From: Bolinopsis microptera
Lineage: Eukaryota; Ctenophora; Tentaculata; Lobata; Bolinopsidae
DNA length: 64,000 bases
Assembly: GCF_026151205.1 (NCBI RefSeq)
Contig: NC_087072.1
Span: 6,062,084 to 6,126,083, forward strand
Direction: 5' to 3'
The notes beneath the pieces were generated by a model, which was not told where the DNA came from, ran no database searches, and worked only from the letters and a program-made list of their open reading frames with translations. This document shows, in pieces, positions 10,242 to 23,174 of this stretch; within the stretch, counting starts at the first letter, position 1; the number at the start of each line of letters is the position of its first letter. The position numbers were made by a program, and so were the translations under genes.

Positions 10242-11880
10242 AAGTGCATTTCAATTGTCAGTAATATACATAATATCATCATATTATCACTATTCACATC
10301 AACTGGGCCACTCACAATAACCTTTGACTCACTTTTAAACAACCCGTACAACAGCCTTCAAACTTTGATTCTCTAACGTAAACAAACTTTCTCCGGACAT
10401 TTTCTAACTTCCCTCTAAAACTACATCATTATATAGACGTGTTGAAATCTTTGTGGTAGGCTTTGTCTCATCTATTAGAAAGCTTCTCAAAATGTTAAAT
10501 CACTGAAGCTGAGGTAAAACCGAGAAAATTACCCAAAATTACTCGGAATTACACATTTCCCCAGCAGCTTAGCAGCCTTGAATTATGAAAAAAACGGATT
10601 TAGTCACCCCTATAAACGTGATTAACTTACTTAAACAGCAAACTGTTATTATAACCAATGTTACTACGCGAGTCGAGTAAGCAATAGTAAGTGATTTAAA
10701 GTAATAATTTAGATTACACGTGTGTTTAAGATGAAGTAAGAAACATTTTCAACAAAAAAATCATTCATTTGATTATTTCTACAAATATACGTTATCATCA
10801 TATGAAAACCACAAGAGTCTTATTCTCAGCGTTCTCCAATCTAAATTCCATCACAAAATTGATAATGCCAATTTGAAAATCAATTGCCAGACAGGGGTCA
10901 TATTATTATCACGTGTGCACAGGAATCAATATTCAAAAATTGGAATGTTTGACACAGGAAATAATTATAATATATAATTAGGACAGATTAAACATGGTCG
11001 TCTTCAGAGCCTGTTCAGTTTCACATAAAATAATATTCACTAAAAACATTAACAAATTGAAAATAGTAAACAATGCATAATATATTATTAATATACTTCA
11101 CTAAAGAAAACAAATTGATAAAAATCTTACAAACATAGCTAAAAATTGTGGGCAAAGACACGGCTTTGTGAGAGTACCTGTATGACTATCAAAACGTAGC
11201 ATTCATGTACTTCCAAATAAACCTAATACTAATTATAGTACTAATTAGTAATTAGTACTAATTAGTTATTAGTACTAATTATAGTACTAATTAGTAATTA
11301 GTACTAATTGCTATTGTGCACAAAACAAGCAGTTTACTCCTAAGCTACGTGGCTGACACTAAAACAGCCCTATTTCTACTGAGACTTATCTACACACTTA
11401 ACATTTTTGTTTCTCTAGTGACACGATATGAACACAGAATTCTGTACTTTACGGCTAAACAACCTCAACTACACTTAACTGCAAAAGGTGAGCTGGCTTA
11501 TAATTTCTGAATTATGTAACAACATAACAATGATTATGGAAATTTGAAGCAATTGCAATATCACGTGCTACACCAGTAAATTATGCAAGGAAACTTTTAT
11601 GCTAAGCGATTCCTCATTATATAAAATATATCCAAAAATTTGTGATTCATCGCACTTAGTCATCCTCTCAAAATCATATATTAAGGTATATTATTGTATT
11701 TATGGCGGAATTACATAGTATCAACAACTAGTCAAGCGAGAAACTTTCGGGGGAACAAGTTATACCTTAGAAAATGAAACCCAGCAGTAATCATAACTAT
11801 CTAACATTAAGTCAATCTGGGACACCCAAATTGGATCTAAGTATAAAGTTTTACCCTCAATTAATATTTGCAATATAATA
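10242..11880. other. Non-coding spacer upstream of the GRAF gene's 3' end
   Basis: AT-rich DNA. The only structure I see is the AT palindromic repeat at 11221-11309. The part next to 11881 is likely the 3' UTR of the GRAF-type gene. Confidence 0.5.
11221..11309. repeat. AT-rich palindromic tandem repeat
   Basis: Repeated TAGTACTAATTA and TTAGTAATTAGTAC blocks form an imperfect direct repeat of about 50-53 bp. Each half is itself palindromic. Confidence 0.75.
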
Positions 11881-14202
11881 TCAAATGTTCGATACATTGC
11901 GTTCCTTTAAAAAGTTCATCGGAACAAGGCCTCGGTGTCCCCGACAGGAGCCCGTACACCAACCATCTTCTTCTGCATCCTCCAGATTGGTTACAATATC
12001 ACCAGCTGCGAAGGAAAGCTCGTCTGAATTTTCAGCATCACAGTCGTACAAAGCTTCTGCAGTCCGACCCAGCCCCAAATTGCTTCTTGTCAGAGTCTTG
12101 GCAGGTTTTTGGGGAGGAGTTGAAGGCTGGTAAGATTTGTCAGGAGGCCATCTGTTGAGCACTGGAGATGGATTAGCCATTCGCTGTGAGGACGTTGTAT
12201 TGCCGTATATAGAATTTCTGGGACTATTAGCATACAGGTGCGGAGAGGAGTGGCTACTGATGTTTTTGTATCTGTTAAACTCTGGACTAGGAGACTCTTC
12301 ATCAGACGAGCCGAATGGATTTTGAGTACGGTCTGTTTCCACTGTGGACAACTGACTGGGAGGTCGAGGTGCGATCTTATCCTTTTTGGGGCGGCGATGC
12401 AACCTGCTAGAGTTACGGGAATTAACAAGTGTTTGGTACTTCTCGTTCATCTTTCCACCTTCAAAGATGGCATCATACTCGATTATCAAGTTTTCTATGA
12501 GAATGTTCTGATGCTTTATATTAAAAATACTAGCAACAGTTTCTTCCTTAGGTCTCATCAAAGTGGGCCCGAACACGACTCCCAAATTACTTTCTTGCAT
12601 CAGATTTTCGTCTTTAAAAGCAGCTACGTCGTAGAGATGTTTGATTAGTAGTTTCAGACACTCATAGTTCATCTTGGGGAGCCGAGTCACAACATTCGAG
12701 AGGTTTGTGATTTTTTGTTCTCGATTTTCTGTTTTCATTGCCTCAAGAAAGTCTGCGTGGAGGCTGAAGGTCAACAGAGGTTCGGGAAGGATTTCACGGA
12801 AGTAATATTTCAGAGCAGATGCAATGACTTTAACGTCGTCCGTTTCCAACACAGCATCTACATTCTTGTCCTCAAAAGTGTTTGCGATAAGTTTTGTCAT
12901 CTTTGTTTGAGCCCCGCTTACACGATATATACCCTGCTCGTTGAGCCCCAGAGCTGTCAGCCTATCAATACACTTGATGACAAAGTCCATTCCAACTTCG
13001 TGAGGAACTCTTAACTTGGCAGCTTGCATTGGCTCAGCGAACGTTGCTTCTTTGCCCTCCATTATTTCCATCCAATTCTTCAAATCCTCTTCCGATAGAG
13101 ACTGAAGTACCCAAACTTTTCCATCAGCTGAAGTCACTTCAAAGCAGAATCTTCTTGGAATATCATCGGTACGTTTCTTCACAACATTAGTAACATTGAT
13201 CTGGTCTGTGTTCCCCACTCGTCCTTGTGGTTGATTATACGTTCTCAAGGTCAAAGTCTTGTGCTTCCGTGAATACTCACAGAAGTACTTGAGCCAAGAG
13301 TGACCAAAACCAACAGCAAGTTTCTCTTTAGAGTACAAGTAACCCTGTCTTGTGTCAGGAGATGACGAAGTGCTTCCAGTAGTCAGCTTTTTAGATACTC
13401 TTTCTTTTAACTTGTCAGCTTCTTCTTTCTCATGGTCGAAGGTATCCCTTAGATTCTGCAGCCGCAGGGAGAGGTCTTGTGAATAAGATTCAAACTCGTT
13501 AAAAGCCTCGTAACCAGTGTGATAGAAGGTTTTCCATGCAAACATGATCTGCAGTAGTGCCTCACAAACTTCTATTCTCTTCAGTTCTTGAACTTCATGC
13601 AATGAATCAACATAGTATAAAGAGTTCTTAAACAAATTCTCTCTTTCTTCTTTGCAATTGATATCAAGATCATCAATTCCTTTAGTGTTTTTCTTTGCAC
13701 CCAGCGACTTCTCTAAACTGGCACAAGATTTTTCAGTCTGGCTATGAAACTTTCGTTTGGCCTCTTTACACCTCCCAATATCGTTTTTCCTAAATCGATC
13801 CAGGCGTTTCATTGCACAGTTGTTCTTTATACTTATGAACCTATCCCTTTGGTCTTCTATTTCGTCCATAACTTCCCCAAACTTTCGGAAAGCATTCTCT
13901 GTTTCTATGTCATCTTCCGTTTGAGAACCGATTGGTTTAAAAGAAATGTTGCTTATAGTATTCGAAAACTGTTTGTGGCATTTGGAAAGTTCCTCCTCAA
14001 TCTGCAACAGCTTTTTCATTTCATTTTGAAGTTGCTTTAAGACGCCAGAACAACTTTCGATTTCTTTCTCATGACTTTTCAAATTTTCTCTAAACGCTGG
14101 GCTGTCAGTCAAACAATCTTCAAACTCGAGAGGTTGTAGGCATTGCTGACTGGGCCGCAGCTCACCGGACCCGGACATTTCATCAGCCTGGGATATTGAC
14201 AT
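11881..14202 (-). CDS. GRAF-type Rho GTPase-activating protein (BAR-PH-RhoGAP-SH3)
   Basis: GRAF proteins (ARHGAP26, ARHGAP10, ARHGAP42, OPHN1) bind curved membrane and switch off Rho/Cdc42 GTPases, notably in clathrin-independent endocytosis. The 773-residue product has the full family order. The BAR coiled coil is at about 26-255, opening with LEFEDCLTDSPAFRENLKSHE as in GRAF. The PH domain is at about 286-383, from GYLYSKEKLAVGFG to NWMEIMEG. RhoGAP is at about 403-582, with the arginine finger in GIYRVSG (R427) and a conserved KYYFREILPEPLL block. A Pro/Ser-rich linker with one NPF follows, and an SH3 domain lies at about 715-768 (ALYDC...DELSF...GWCTG...GLVPMNF). OPHN1 lacks the SH3, so this is the GRAF branch. 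The gene is one exon, whereas vertebrate GRAF genes have many introns. Confidence 0.95.
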   Translation of the reverse strand: MSISQADEMSGSGELRPSQQCLQPLEFEDCLTDSPAFRENLKSHEKEIESCSGVLKQLQNEMKKLLQIEEELSKCHKQFSNTISNISFKPIGSQTEDDIETENAFRKFGEVMDEIEDQRDRFISIKNNCAMKRLDRFRKNDIGRCKEAKRKFHSQTEKSCASLEKSLGAKKNTKGIDDLDINCKEERENLFKNSLYYVDSLHEVQELKRIEVCEALLQIMFAWKTFYHTGYEAFNEFESYSQDLSLRLQNLRDTFDHEKEEADKLKERVSKKLTTGSTSSSPDTRQGYLYSKEKLAVGFGHSWLKYFCEYSRKHKTLTLRTYNQPQGRVGNTDQINVTNVVKKRTDDIPRRFCFEVTSADGKVWVLQSLSEEDLKNWMEIMEGKEATFAEPMQAAKLRVPHEVGMDFVIKCIDRLTALGLNEQGIYRVSGAQTKMTKLIANTFEDKNVDAVLETDDVKVIASALKYYFREILPEPLLTFSLHADFLEAMKTENREQKITNLSNVVTRLPKMNYECLKLLIKHLYDVAAFKDENLMQESNLGVVFGPTLMRPKEETVASIFNIKHQNILIENLIIEYDAIFEGGKMNEKYQTLVNSRNSSRLHRRPKKDKIAPRPPSQLSTVETDRTQNPFGSSDEESPSPEFNRYKNISSHSSPHLYANSPRNSIYGNTTSSQRMANPSPVLNRWPPDKSYQPSTPPQKPAKTLTRSNLGLGRTAEALYDCDAENSDELSFAAGDIVTNLEDAEEDGWCTGSCRGHRGLVPMNFLKERNVSNI

Positions 14203-15168
14203 TATTAGTATATAATATTATCACGTTGATACATGACAAAGATCTGAATAACAAATGTGATTAAATTTAAAGAAGTTAGTATTTGTACAAATTCTGCTGT
14301 TAATTAATTAATTAGAAGTCTGGATTTAAAATTAGTCAGCAGTAAAACAGCAGTGCATGATTTAACAAAAGTTGTTTAAAAACAAATGTATTATATTGAC
14401 AGGTAAGGTAGGTACCAAGTAGTGCTTGTACCGACGCTTAAAACTGTCTCTGCCTTAAAGGGTCCAGAATTTTGTAAGTTTTACTCGTGAAAAATGTTCA
14501 GATAGTTTGAAAATGATTATTCTCGAGGATCGAATAAGGCAGAGATAATAACCGAGAGTAAAACTGGATTTGTAAAAGATCAGCATAATTTGACTAGCAG
14601 TGAATTAAACCTCCAAAATAAATACATTGCTGTAATCTTCGACCCATCATTTACAATAGAACAGACGAATATAACATATTTACACTATACTGTCGAAAGT
14701 AGCGAATTGCCAATAGATTTCTGATCAAATAATGAAAGATTAAATACCACTTAATTAAATTACTATTTTAAACGTAGCTATCCTTTAAATAAACAGTATG
14801 AGACCACGTGAGAGTCAACACAGCTGGCACAGTGCCAAAAATATACCACGTAGAAAGTCAGTAGACACAAGAGCTGATGAAAAACACAGAGATCAAAAGG
14901 ATCTTTCATTAGGACAGACAATATTTTGAAATCTTCTCATTAATGAAATTTGCCATGCCTTAGACAGGGCGGGGGTTCGATCCTATAAAAGGAAAATTTG
15001 AAGACACAACCACAAAAATATCCCATAAATCAATAATTTGCATGTATAAATGATATAGAGTACTCCAAAATTACAGAAATATATTTCGCCCACGCCTTTC
15101 AGCCCAGTGGTTGAAAGGTATTACATATCAACAAATTCACATTACATTTCATAATATCACTGTAAGGT
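14203..15168. other. Intergenic spacer GRAF to EMC7
   Basis: AT-rich, no ORF above background and no repeat I can define. It should hold the GRAF promoter and 5' UTR and the EMC7 3' UTR. Confidence 0.5.
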
Positions 15169-16712
15169 CTAGCGCCTTATTTTTGAACTGGCGATCTTCT
15201 TAGGTTTTTTGGTACCCCCCAATAGAGAGGTCAACATGTCACTCATATCTGGCATCTGAGGATTTGACATCATCTTAGAAGCATCCTCCAATTCTTTCTT
15301 AGTTTCAGGATCTTGCATGTCTTTAATTTTGGGGAGTACAAGCATGAAGAATACAGGTAGCAACAGCATGGGCACCATTGGGCTCGAGAAAACGTCAGTT
15401 ATGTGCCACGTTTCACGTTTTTCAAAGAAATTAGTCCTATCAGCAACTCGGAAAGTAAGAGGATATTTAACTAACATGACCTCATTCGGTTGTACATAGT
15501 CCACTTTACGAGCTCTTATTCTTCCACTAGCTTTGCTACTGATTTCAACTCTGACTGGAGCAATTATGTAGTTTGGGTTTAATACTTCCACGATGTAACT
15601 CCCTGAAAAGTTGTATTATCAGTCTGGCTTTAAATTAATAAATCGTTGTATAATAACGTCTTAATCTTTAATTCTAGAAACGGTGAGATTCCATTCAAAG
15701 TCTTGATATTTCATGACACACAATGTGACTGGTCATGTGGTCGAGGTCTAACCAAACGGTACCAAGTGAGTAGGTCATCTACATCACATGATCTCAGAGC
15801 CTTTGCTACGAAATATCACATATATTAAGATTTATTACAGGGTTCAGCAAAAAGTGTCATGCATCACGATATAAACAGTTCTAAGATGTGTGCTAGACAA
15901 CATGTCAAGTGAAAGTTAATAGGAAATAGGTTTATTTAGCCAATCTCAATGTGATACTCTAAAAGAATTATTTGCAAACAATATAATTAAACATCATTTA
16001 TCTTACATCATCAGAAATTTTACAACATTTAGGTGACACATAGATCTTAACAAGCAGCAGTAAGCATGAGCGGTATACAATTATTTTCTCATATGACTTA
16101 GCCTATAAGTATAACATCTTCAATTTAAGTCTATACAGTAACATTTTTGATTATTTTAGTATGGATGCGGTAAAATAAGTAAAACACAATTGTTTTCAGT
16201 ATAAAAGGCAGTTTGCCGAGTATTGATGGCCACAGAGATGGAGAAGGCAATCTAAGTCAGATCTGTTCCCATGACAACCCATCAAATAGACCCCAACTTG
16301 ACCACTGCACTATAACACAACAGTTCATGAAGATAATGGCAAAGGAAAAGTGCATTGCCATCTGATCTCTAAATACAATTTTCATGATACAAGACCAGAC
16401 ACAATGTGACATACAAAACAAATGGACAAATTGTGTGTGTCACAAAATGGATAGTCCCAACACATGTGCTGATGCAAACAAGAATTAAAAAGTAAGAAAG
16501 AAAGTACCTGGTTTGACATTTGGAATAACAAAAGAACCATTCTGCTGAGCGTATCCATGGTATTCACCAAAGTTAGCAGAAATCAGAGTTCTTGTTTGCC
16601 ATCCTGGATCATTGCTGATTGCTATCTGACCTCTGATGTCATAAGCTGATTCACTAGCTAAGATAACATCATACCATATCGCGATGAATCCAAAGAGAAC
16701 GCTCCAAAACAT
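15169..16712 (-). CDS. EMC7: ER membrane protein complex subunit 7 (two exons)
   Basis: EMC7 is a lumenal-facing single-pass subunit of the EMC insertase, which places transmembrane helices in the ER membrane. I join two exons: 16508-16712, ending CCAG before GTACTT, and 15169-15602, preceded by TTTTCAG. The junction is phase 1 and gives ...NVKPGSYIVEVLNPNY. The 212-residue product is close to the ~240 of human EMC7. It starts with a signal peptide (MFWSVLFGFIAIW). A beta-sandwich follows (AYDIRGQIAISNDP to VADRTNFFEKRE), then the conserved WHITDVFSSPMVPM and transmembrane helix LLLPVFFMLVLPKI. A cytosolic tail carries DPETKKELE and MPDMSDMLTSLLGG, as in the family. The intron of about 905 bp holds no recognised element. 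Confidence 0.93.
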
Positions 16713-17285
16713 AGCTATCTGAGGATAAGGAATTCCTTAGAAATTATCTACAGTTAACTGAATAATTTGTATACTTAAGGGATATCCCAACTCTAGAAAC
16801 TGTGCATAGAAACTCTCCATGAAGGCAGTCCATAATAAATAATATACCCATTAAAAGTATTATTAAATAAAAGAGCTATTACTAGGCTGATTTACATTTT
16901 TTTTGAATATCTCATTCAAAACACAAACGAAACATTAATTGTTTCAAGGAATCAGGCTGCTAAAATCCCCAAATGGGTGGGAGTTGCAAGCTGAGAGTGA
17001 GTTCAGATGAGTGAACAAGTAATGGACACTGAGCTATATTTCTGAACCTAGGCTTTTTAAGTGTTGCCAACCTACACATACATGTTTTACGATTGAAATT
17101 GGGCCATATAATACATTTAAGAATTTAGAGTTAACTACTTCTGACTTGTGTAATCCTTTAGTTCTTCAAAGCATAAAATCTCAACTTAATTGTTTTTACT
17201 CCCTAGACTGGGAGACATTCTTTATAGCATATTATTATTATTATAAAACAGGATCTTACCGACAAAAATGATTCTTAAAAATACC
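16713..17285. other. EMC7 upstream spacer
   Basis: AT-rich, presumably the EMC7 promoter side. No ORF or repeat that I can support. Confidence 0.5.
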
Positions 17286-19567
17286 TTAATGCGGTAAACT
17301 GTACCCTTGAAAAAGATTTTCCCAACATCTGTTGCATGCAGCTATATCTCTAATTTCATTCAATTCATGAGAGTTGTCCATTTGCAAATTTCTACTACTT
17401 AAATCACTTCTTAAAACCGATAACAAGTTCATTCTAGGTCTCCCCAATCTTCCAATAAATAAATTATCTGATTCAATAGCAAAAGAGAGAGCCGTTTGGG
17501 CTGGGGTGTTCTCCATACTCCTGAGAATGTGTCCAAACATCTTCCACCGCTGGTGTTCGATACGCTTTGATAACTTTTCAACTTTGCACCTTTCATACAA
17601 TGCTTTGTTGCTTATCATACCTTTAGGCCATTTGATGTTTAAAATGGACCTGAGGTGTCTACGATGAAGTGTGTCCATTTTCTCCATGGTTGCTTTTTTA
17701 GGACTCCAACTATTTGAGTTGTAAATTAATACAGATACAACTTGAGCGTCATATAACCTCAGCTTTCTTTCAAGGGAAATTTTCTTACCGGACAACCAAA
17801 CTTTTTCGAAGTTCTTAAAAGCAATTTCAGCTAGGATTCTCCTTCTTTGAATGTCCTTCTCAGTACACAGTAAGGAACCTAGTGACTTATTACTTCGCCA
17901 TGGTTCATTATTAGCTAATGGCTGACCGTTAGTTTTTGATTGAAATAAATTTTCGTGCACATACAGAATGAATGGTTAATAATTTAATATATATGTAGAC
18001 CAAGCTCTGTGCACGGGATGCTTCCTGGAAGAATCCAGTTCTTTTAGCGGGGCACCCTACCTAAAGCCAAATTGAGATATAATAATCATATTCCTAGAGA
18101 AATAATCAGAAATCGAATACCAATCAAATAATATGATATATATGAGTAGTAACCATATTTACTATGCAAAATGCCCCAACCACATAGTGTAAATTTATAT
18201 AGAATTCAAATTCCATATCATCATTAAACCTCAATACCTAGTCAATATAATAGCCCAAGCAAAATTAAATAACTTCTTATATACCTTACTGTCATACTAC
18301 AAATTAATTAAACATTTGAAATCTGTTGACCAGAGAATAAATTTCTAAGCCTAATGCAAGTGAAATAAGTGTTAGTGTCTTTATCAGATTTTTTCGCCAG
18401 GTAGAAGGTACTGAATTCAGTTTTACTTTCATTTACTTGGAGGTTCCAGTCTTTGAGAATCTCTTTCACTGCAGGAAGGAAAATTCTCAGTTTCTCGATG
18501 TCCTCGTCAGCAAAGTCACAATCGTCTGAATATTCCCACTCAGTTGGAAAACCTAGTTCTGATACTGGTGGGTTTGGTCTCCCAGATACAGCTCTGAGGT
18601 GGTGTAAGGCTGCTGCAAGAATAAGTGTGAATAGCTTTCCAGATAAACTGTCACCTTGAAAGGCTCCGAGTAAACTTTCAAACTCTTCCGACAGTGAGGA
18701 GTTAACACGAACTCTAAGGAGAGTATTCGATAGAAGGTATTGAACTAAGCGAATGTCGTCCTCCGAACAACCAGCATCTTTCAAAACATTTATGATAGTA
18801 TCCCTTTTCACGGTATCAAAAGCTCTACTCATATCAATACCCATTTTGCTAAATGTCCATTTCTTCCTCATCACAACAGATATGAGCATTCTCTGAGCCC
18901 ACACAATGTCAGAGCAGCTCCTACCTCTCTTGTAAGCACTCTGCCATGGCATGGTGTAGTTGTCAATTCTACTCTCAACCCGTTTTAAGGCAATTTGAGT
19001 GAGCATCTTCCTCGATCCGTTTAACAGTGTAAGTGGTCTAAGGCTTGTGAGGGGACCTTTAGGTTTACCGGGCTTCTGCAGAGGAGTCACAATACCTTGT
19101 CCTATCGAACTAATGTATTTGTTCCCACTAAATGACTCGTTAATTGCCTCAGCATACTTCTCAAAAGTGATTGGATGGGCGTACTTTATCAACTCATTCT
19201 GGAGATTATCTGGACCACTGGCACGGTTTGATTTGAGTTTACTTGCAGCAAGTTCAACTTCAACTGGTGTAATGGGGTTATCAAGTGGTTTTGGATCGCA
19301 GGTAAAAGGTTGCAGGCCAGCTTCAACTCCTTCTGTTAGTTGTTTTTCGAAGAAAGATTTCGCTGTGTTTGCTTTCCCTAAATCGGTACCAATAGGATTG
19401 TTGTTGGTATCATTGACCACTATGTTACCCGACTTTTTTATACCAGCTAAATATCTTGAAGCTTCAAACATCTTTCTGGTGTCGTCAGTAAAAATAGTAA
19501 AAATAAAAAGTATTCTAACAATATACATATAATACCACAATGACCGTATATAAAATGAGACTTTCAA
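17286..19567 (-). mobile_element. Interrupted non-LTR retrotransposon, RT plus C-terminal domain
   Basis: Two minus-strand frames belong to one element. The first (18308 to about 19490) is a reverse transcriptase with RASGPDNLQNELIKYAHP, PLTLLNGSRK, KMGIDMSRAFDTV (first catalytic Asp), GAFQGDSLSGKLFTLIL and the active-site box EYSDDCDFADED. The box has YSDD in place of the usual YADD or FADD. The second (17286 to about 17960) is the C-terminal part with RRRILAEIAFKNFEKVW and TLHRRHLRSILNIKWP. Between them, about 17960-18370, sequence unlike either half replaces the expected join, so the copy is disrupted. The endonuclease is missing. A related C-terminal fragment lies on the plus strand at about 28805-29498. 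The clade is not assigned. Confidence 0.8.
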
Positions 19568-21289
19568 AAATTGGGCTTTTTATTCTCTTTCAAAAATATT
19601 CCAAATAATTTATTTAGGTGCATATATATATTTAAAATTGCTTCGAACAGTATACAGATAATTTCAGCAATGGTAATTGTCTAGCTATAAGGATAGACAC
19701 CCTCGAAAAATGAATAAACCGATACAATCTTTATAAGGTGTCCATTGTGTTCAGCTATTAAAAACTTGATCACATTCTATCCTTTATTATCTGCAGTCTG
19801 AGCTCGATATAAATTGCAAGCATAACTTTTTCAATGCGAATGTGTGGCCACAAAAATTACTCATCCGGATTAGGTCTCTGAATAGTGGATACTTACTTGG
19901 AACTAAAGGGTAAGTGGATCTTAAGCTTTTTTAATTGTACATTAGTTATTGAGAAAACGAGAGGATAAACGAGAGGAGACAAATGAATCCAGAACCCTAT
20001 AGCACGACACGTACACCGTGCATCAACGTATCGGCAAAAGAGATAAACTGCAGCAATGTGTCAAATGTATATATAGCGAGTTTACTAACAGGAATTAATT
20101 CAGGATTAAAAGGCTGATAAAATGCACTTTTTCTATACCATTAAAAGACAAAAAGTGCAGTGATTGCAAAACATTCCAATCTTTAAGCAGCACGTGACGC
20201 AAATCAGCCAATCAGAGGACAGGCGAATCTGCAAAGTTAAAGTTGCGAACTTTTATTCGGCCTAAAATCACACTTTTCTGGATAACTTAAAATCTAAGTT
20301 TTCCCAAATTAAATTGTGTTCCTTTGAAATGAAATGGAATAGCAACACAAGTGTCAGGTACTAACGATGTCAGAGCGGTTATAAATAGTAATAAAATGTT
20401 TCAAACAGTATACACATAATGTCACAATGACCCTATATAAAAATAACCCTTCAAAAACTCAATATTTTGAAAATCACCCTTGGCCTTGCGGCTCCAAGTT
20501 CAAATCTAAATTGTCTATATTGACAATGTTCTTTCTCGCCCCTCTGTCTTAAGTATTAACAAAAATTTCGCCGCGGTTAAACCACGCACGATTAATTTTC
20601 CCTACGATGTACCATTTTTTCTTCAATTCTTTTGAGTGAAAAGTGTGACTGGAAAAATAAAAGTGCAACATATTTATTATTTACATACTATGTTTTTTAT
20701 GAATGAGTAGGATTAGTGTATGGAATTGTAGCGCGATGCGTTACTGTGCCGCGCCGCGCACTCAATGAGGCTTCTCACAGCAAGATGCGCTACTGTGCCG
20801 CGCCGAGCTGAAATGAATTGACATCGTCAATTAATGTATGGAAAAAATTGACGATTTATTTGACCATTGCAGCGCCGCGTATCAACAATAAATGAATCCA
20901 GTAATTTCAGAAAATAACTTTGCGAAGAAGGAATTTCACTGTAATTAATTAACACATGGTAAGGGTCGCGCGCAGCATAACAGACGCTTCCTATACACTT
21001 AATTATGGTGGAATGGTCTTTATTGCGAAGGAGCAGATGCAGACTTTTGTCCATTGTCATCATCGCAGGTCTTGACATACGTTGCATGCCACTTTTCGCG
21101 CGCGAAGCGCGCGCCGCCGAAGGGATACGAAACATGTATCAACGCAGGTCCATCGGGCAACCTCATATATCCAAACCCGATTACTTATTCCTTATGATTT
21201 TTTTGGGCTCTTACTAATTCGCTCGCCCAAAAATTTCACGTGACTTTGGTTTTTATGGTTTTGCAGCCGTACAAAACGGTTTTACATAA

Positions 21290-21372
21290 ACCCTAATCCC
21301 AACCCTAACCCTAACCATAACCCCGAATTAAGCTAACCATAACCCTTACCACAACCCTAACCCTAACCCGAG
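21290..21372 (-). repeat. Interstitial CCCTAA repeats
   Basis: Degenerate runs of CCCTAA and CCATAA units, the complement-strand counterpart of 466-545. They are followed by the same flanking repeat (about 21410-21560) that lies beside the first copy. Confidence 0.7.
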
Positions 21373-23174
21373 CTAGCCCTAAACAATCGAATTCATGGTT
21401 TACTAGCCTGTCACGTGACCAAAACGGTTTTTTGCCCATAACTCTCCGTGGAAGCATTTTACCCTACGTCATGTGGGGTGATTCGGAATCAGCGTCCAAA
21501 AATACATCGAATTAGATCAATTTCACACCCAAAGGGCCTTTTCACAAGAATTTTCTTAAAATTTGGGCGAGCGATTTAGTAGGAGCGATCTTTTTGCCTT
21601 CGGCAAGAGCAGGGAAAAAATAGCCAATTCTTGATACATGTTACGTATCCACAATATCATAACCAAAAACACTATGTTTTGGGGTCGTGTTTGATTAACG
21701 ATGTCAATCCTTCGCATCTCGCCGATCTGCATAGCCATAAGATGTGGTTGCGAGAAGCATTATTGGATGCGCGCGCGCGACCCAGTAGTGCATCGCGCTA
21801 CAAGGGTCGTGTCAGCCAACAAGCTGCTCGCAGCGCCCCGTTTCAAATTACCTTATCAGACCTCATTAGCTATTTTGTCAAACGCAAGGAAAGATCTTGC
21901 TCCATACTATAAGGTCCCTCAATCTGACTCCAACCTCAGTTTTAAACTAATTACAACACTACAAATCTATTACATTTATTGAGGTAAGATTAAGTTCCAA
22001 TGTGTAACAGGTTCTCTTTCGAGTCCTGGATCACTCTTTTGGTAAGCCTTCCACCATGGAGGGCTCTAATGAAAACAAAAAACTCTAAAAATCACGAAAA
22101 CCACCTCTATCTGTTCCTAAAATCTGGTCCATCTCTGTCTTTTAATATCGGCGATTTTAACTGCCACTCGGCAGCTATCATCAAACCAGCTTCATTCTCA
22201 ACCTTTCTATCGTACCAAAACCGAAAACACTATGTTTTGGGGTCGTGTCAGCCAGCATGCAGCAAGCTGCTCGCAGCGCCCCGTTTCAAATTACCTTATC
22301 AGACCTCATTAGCTATTTTGTCAAACGCCTTCGGCGTGCGCAGTGCGGCGGCGCGTGCTTCGTGCTGTGAAAAGTGGCATGCAACGTATGTCATGTCAAG
22401 CCAATTCAATGTACTGGCTCTAAATTTATATCTTAATCCGCTATTTAACATCACTACCACTTTCATCCCTTTTTCTCCTCTAAGAGCAATAATTTTTGTT
22501 CTCAATAAGTCAAATCTTATTCTTTTCCTGATAAATGTCATCGCCTTACTATACTGTATTTTTGGCCCGATTAATCATAAAAAGATAGATTGATATATAC
22601 TTGACCATTGTTAATGGTCTGGCCCGGCGCGCGCTACTTCGTAGCACTTGCCATTTCGTAGCACGTGCCATTTCTAGAAGAAAGCAGCGCGCGCTACTTC
22701 GAAGAAATTTAGACCATAGACGAGTAACATCCGTCAAATATATACCACACTAGGATTAACAATAAACCACTAGAAAACACTTTATAAGTATCATATAGGA
22801 ATCATAGGAAGGTTTATTGATTCACGATGTCAATCCTTCGCATCTCGCCGATCTGCATACGGTTGCAAGAAGCATTATTTGATGCGCGCGCGACCCAGTA
22901 GTGCATCGCGCTACAAGAAGGTTTATTGATATATTATTGCAAAAAGCACTTATAAATAAAGACACACCCACCAACAAACCATAAAAACAAAAACAAGATC
23001 ACTAATCAAGCTAAATTGTAACTTTAAAAATTACGAGACGAACGCGAAAATTTTGCAAAAAACCCGGAAATTTGTAATTCTATTACCTTACGAAATAAAT
23101 CCTAGCCAGTAGAATTTCTTACGAAATTGCGCTCGATGATTGTCCATTGTTAATAGACTTACCCGGCGCGCGTT

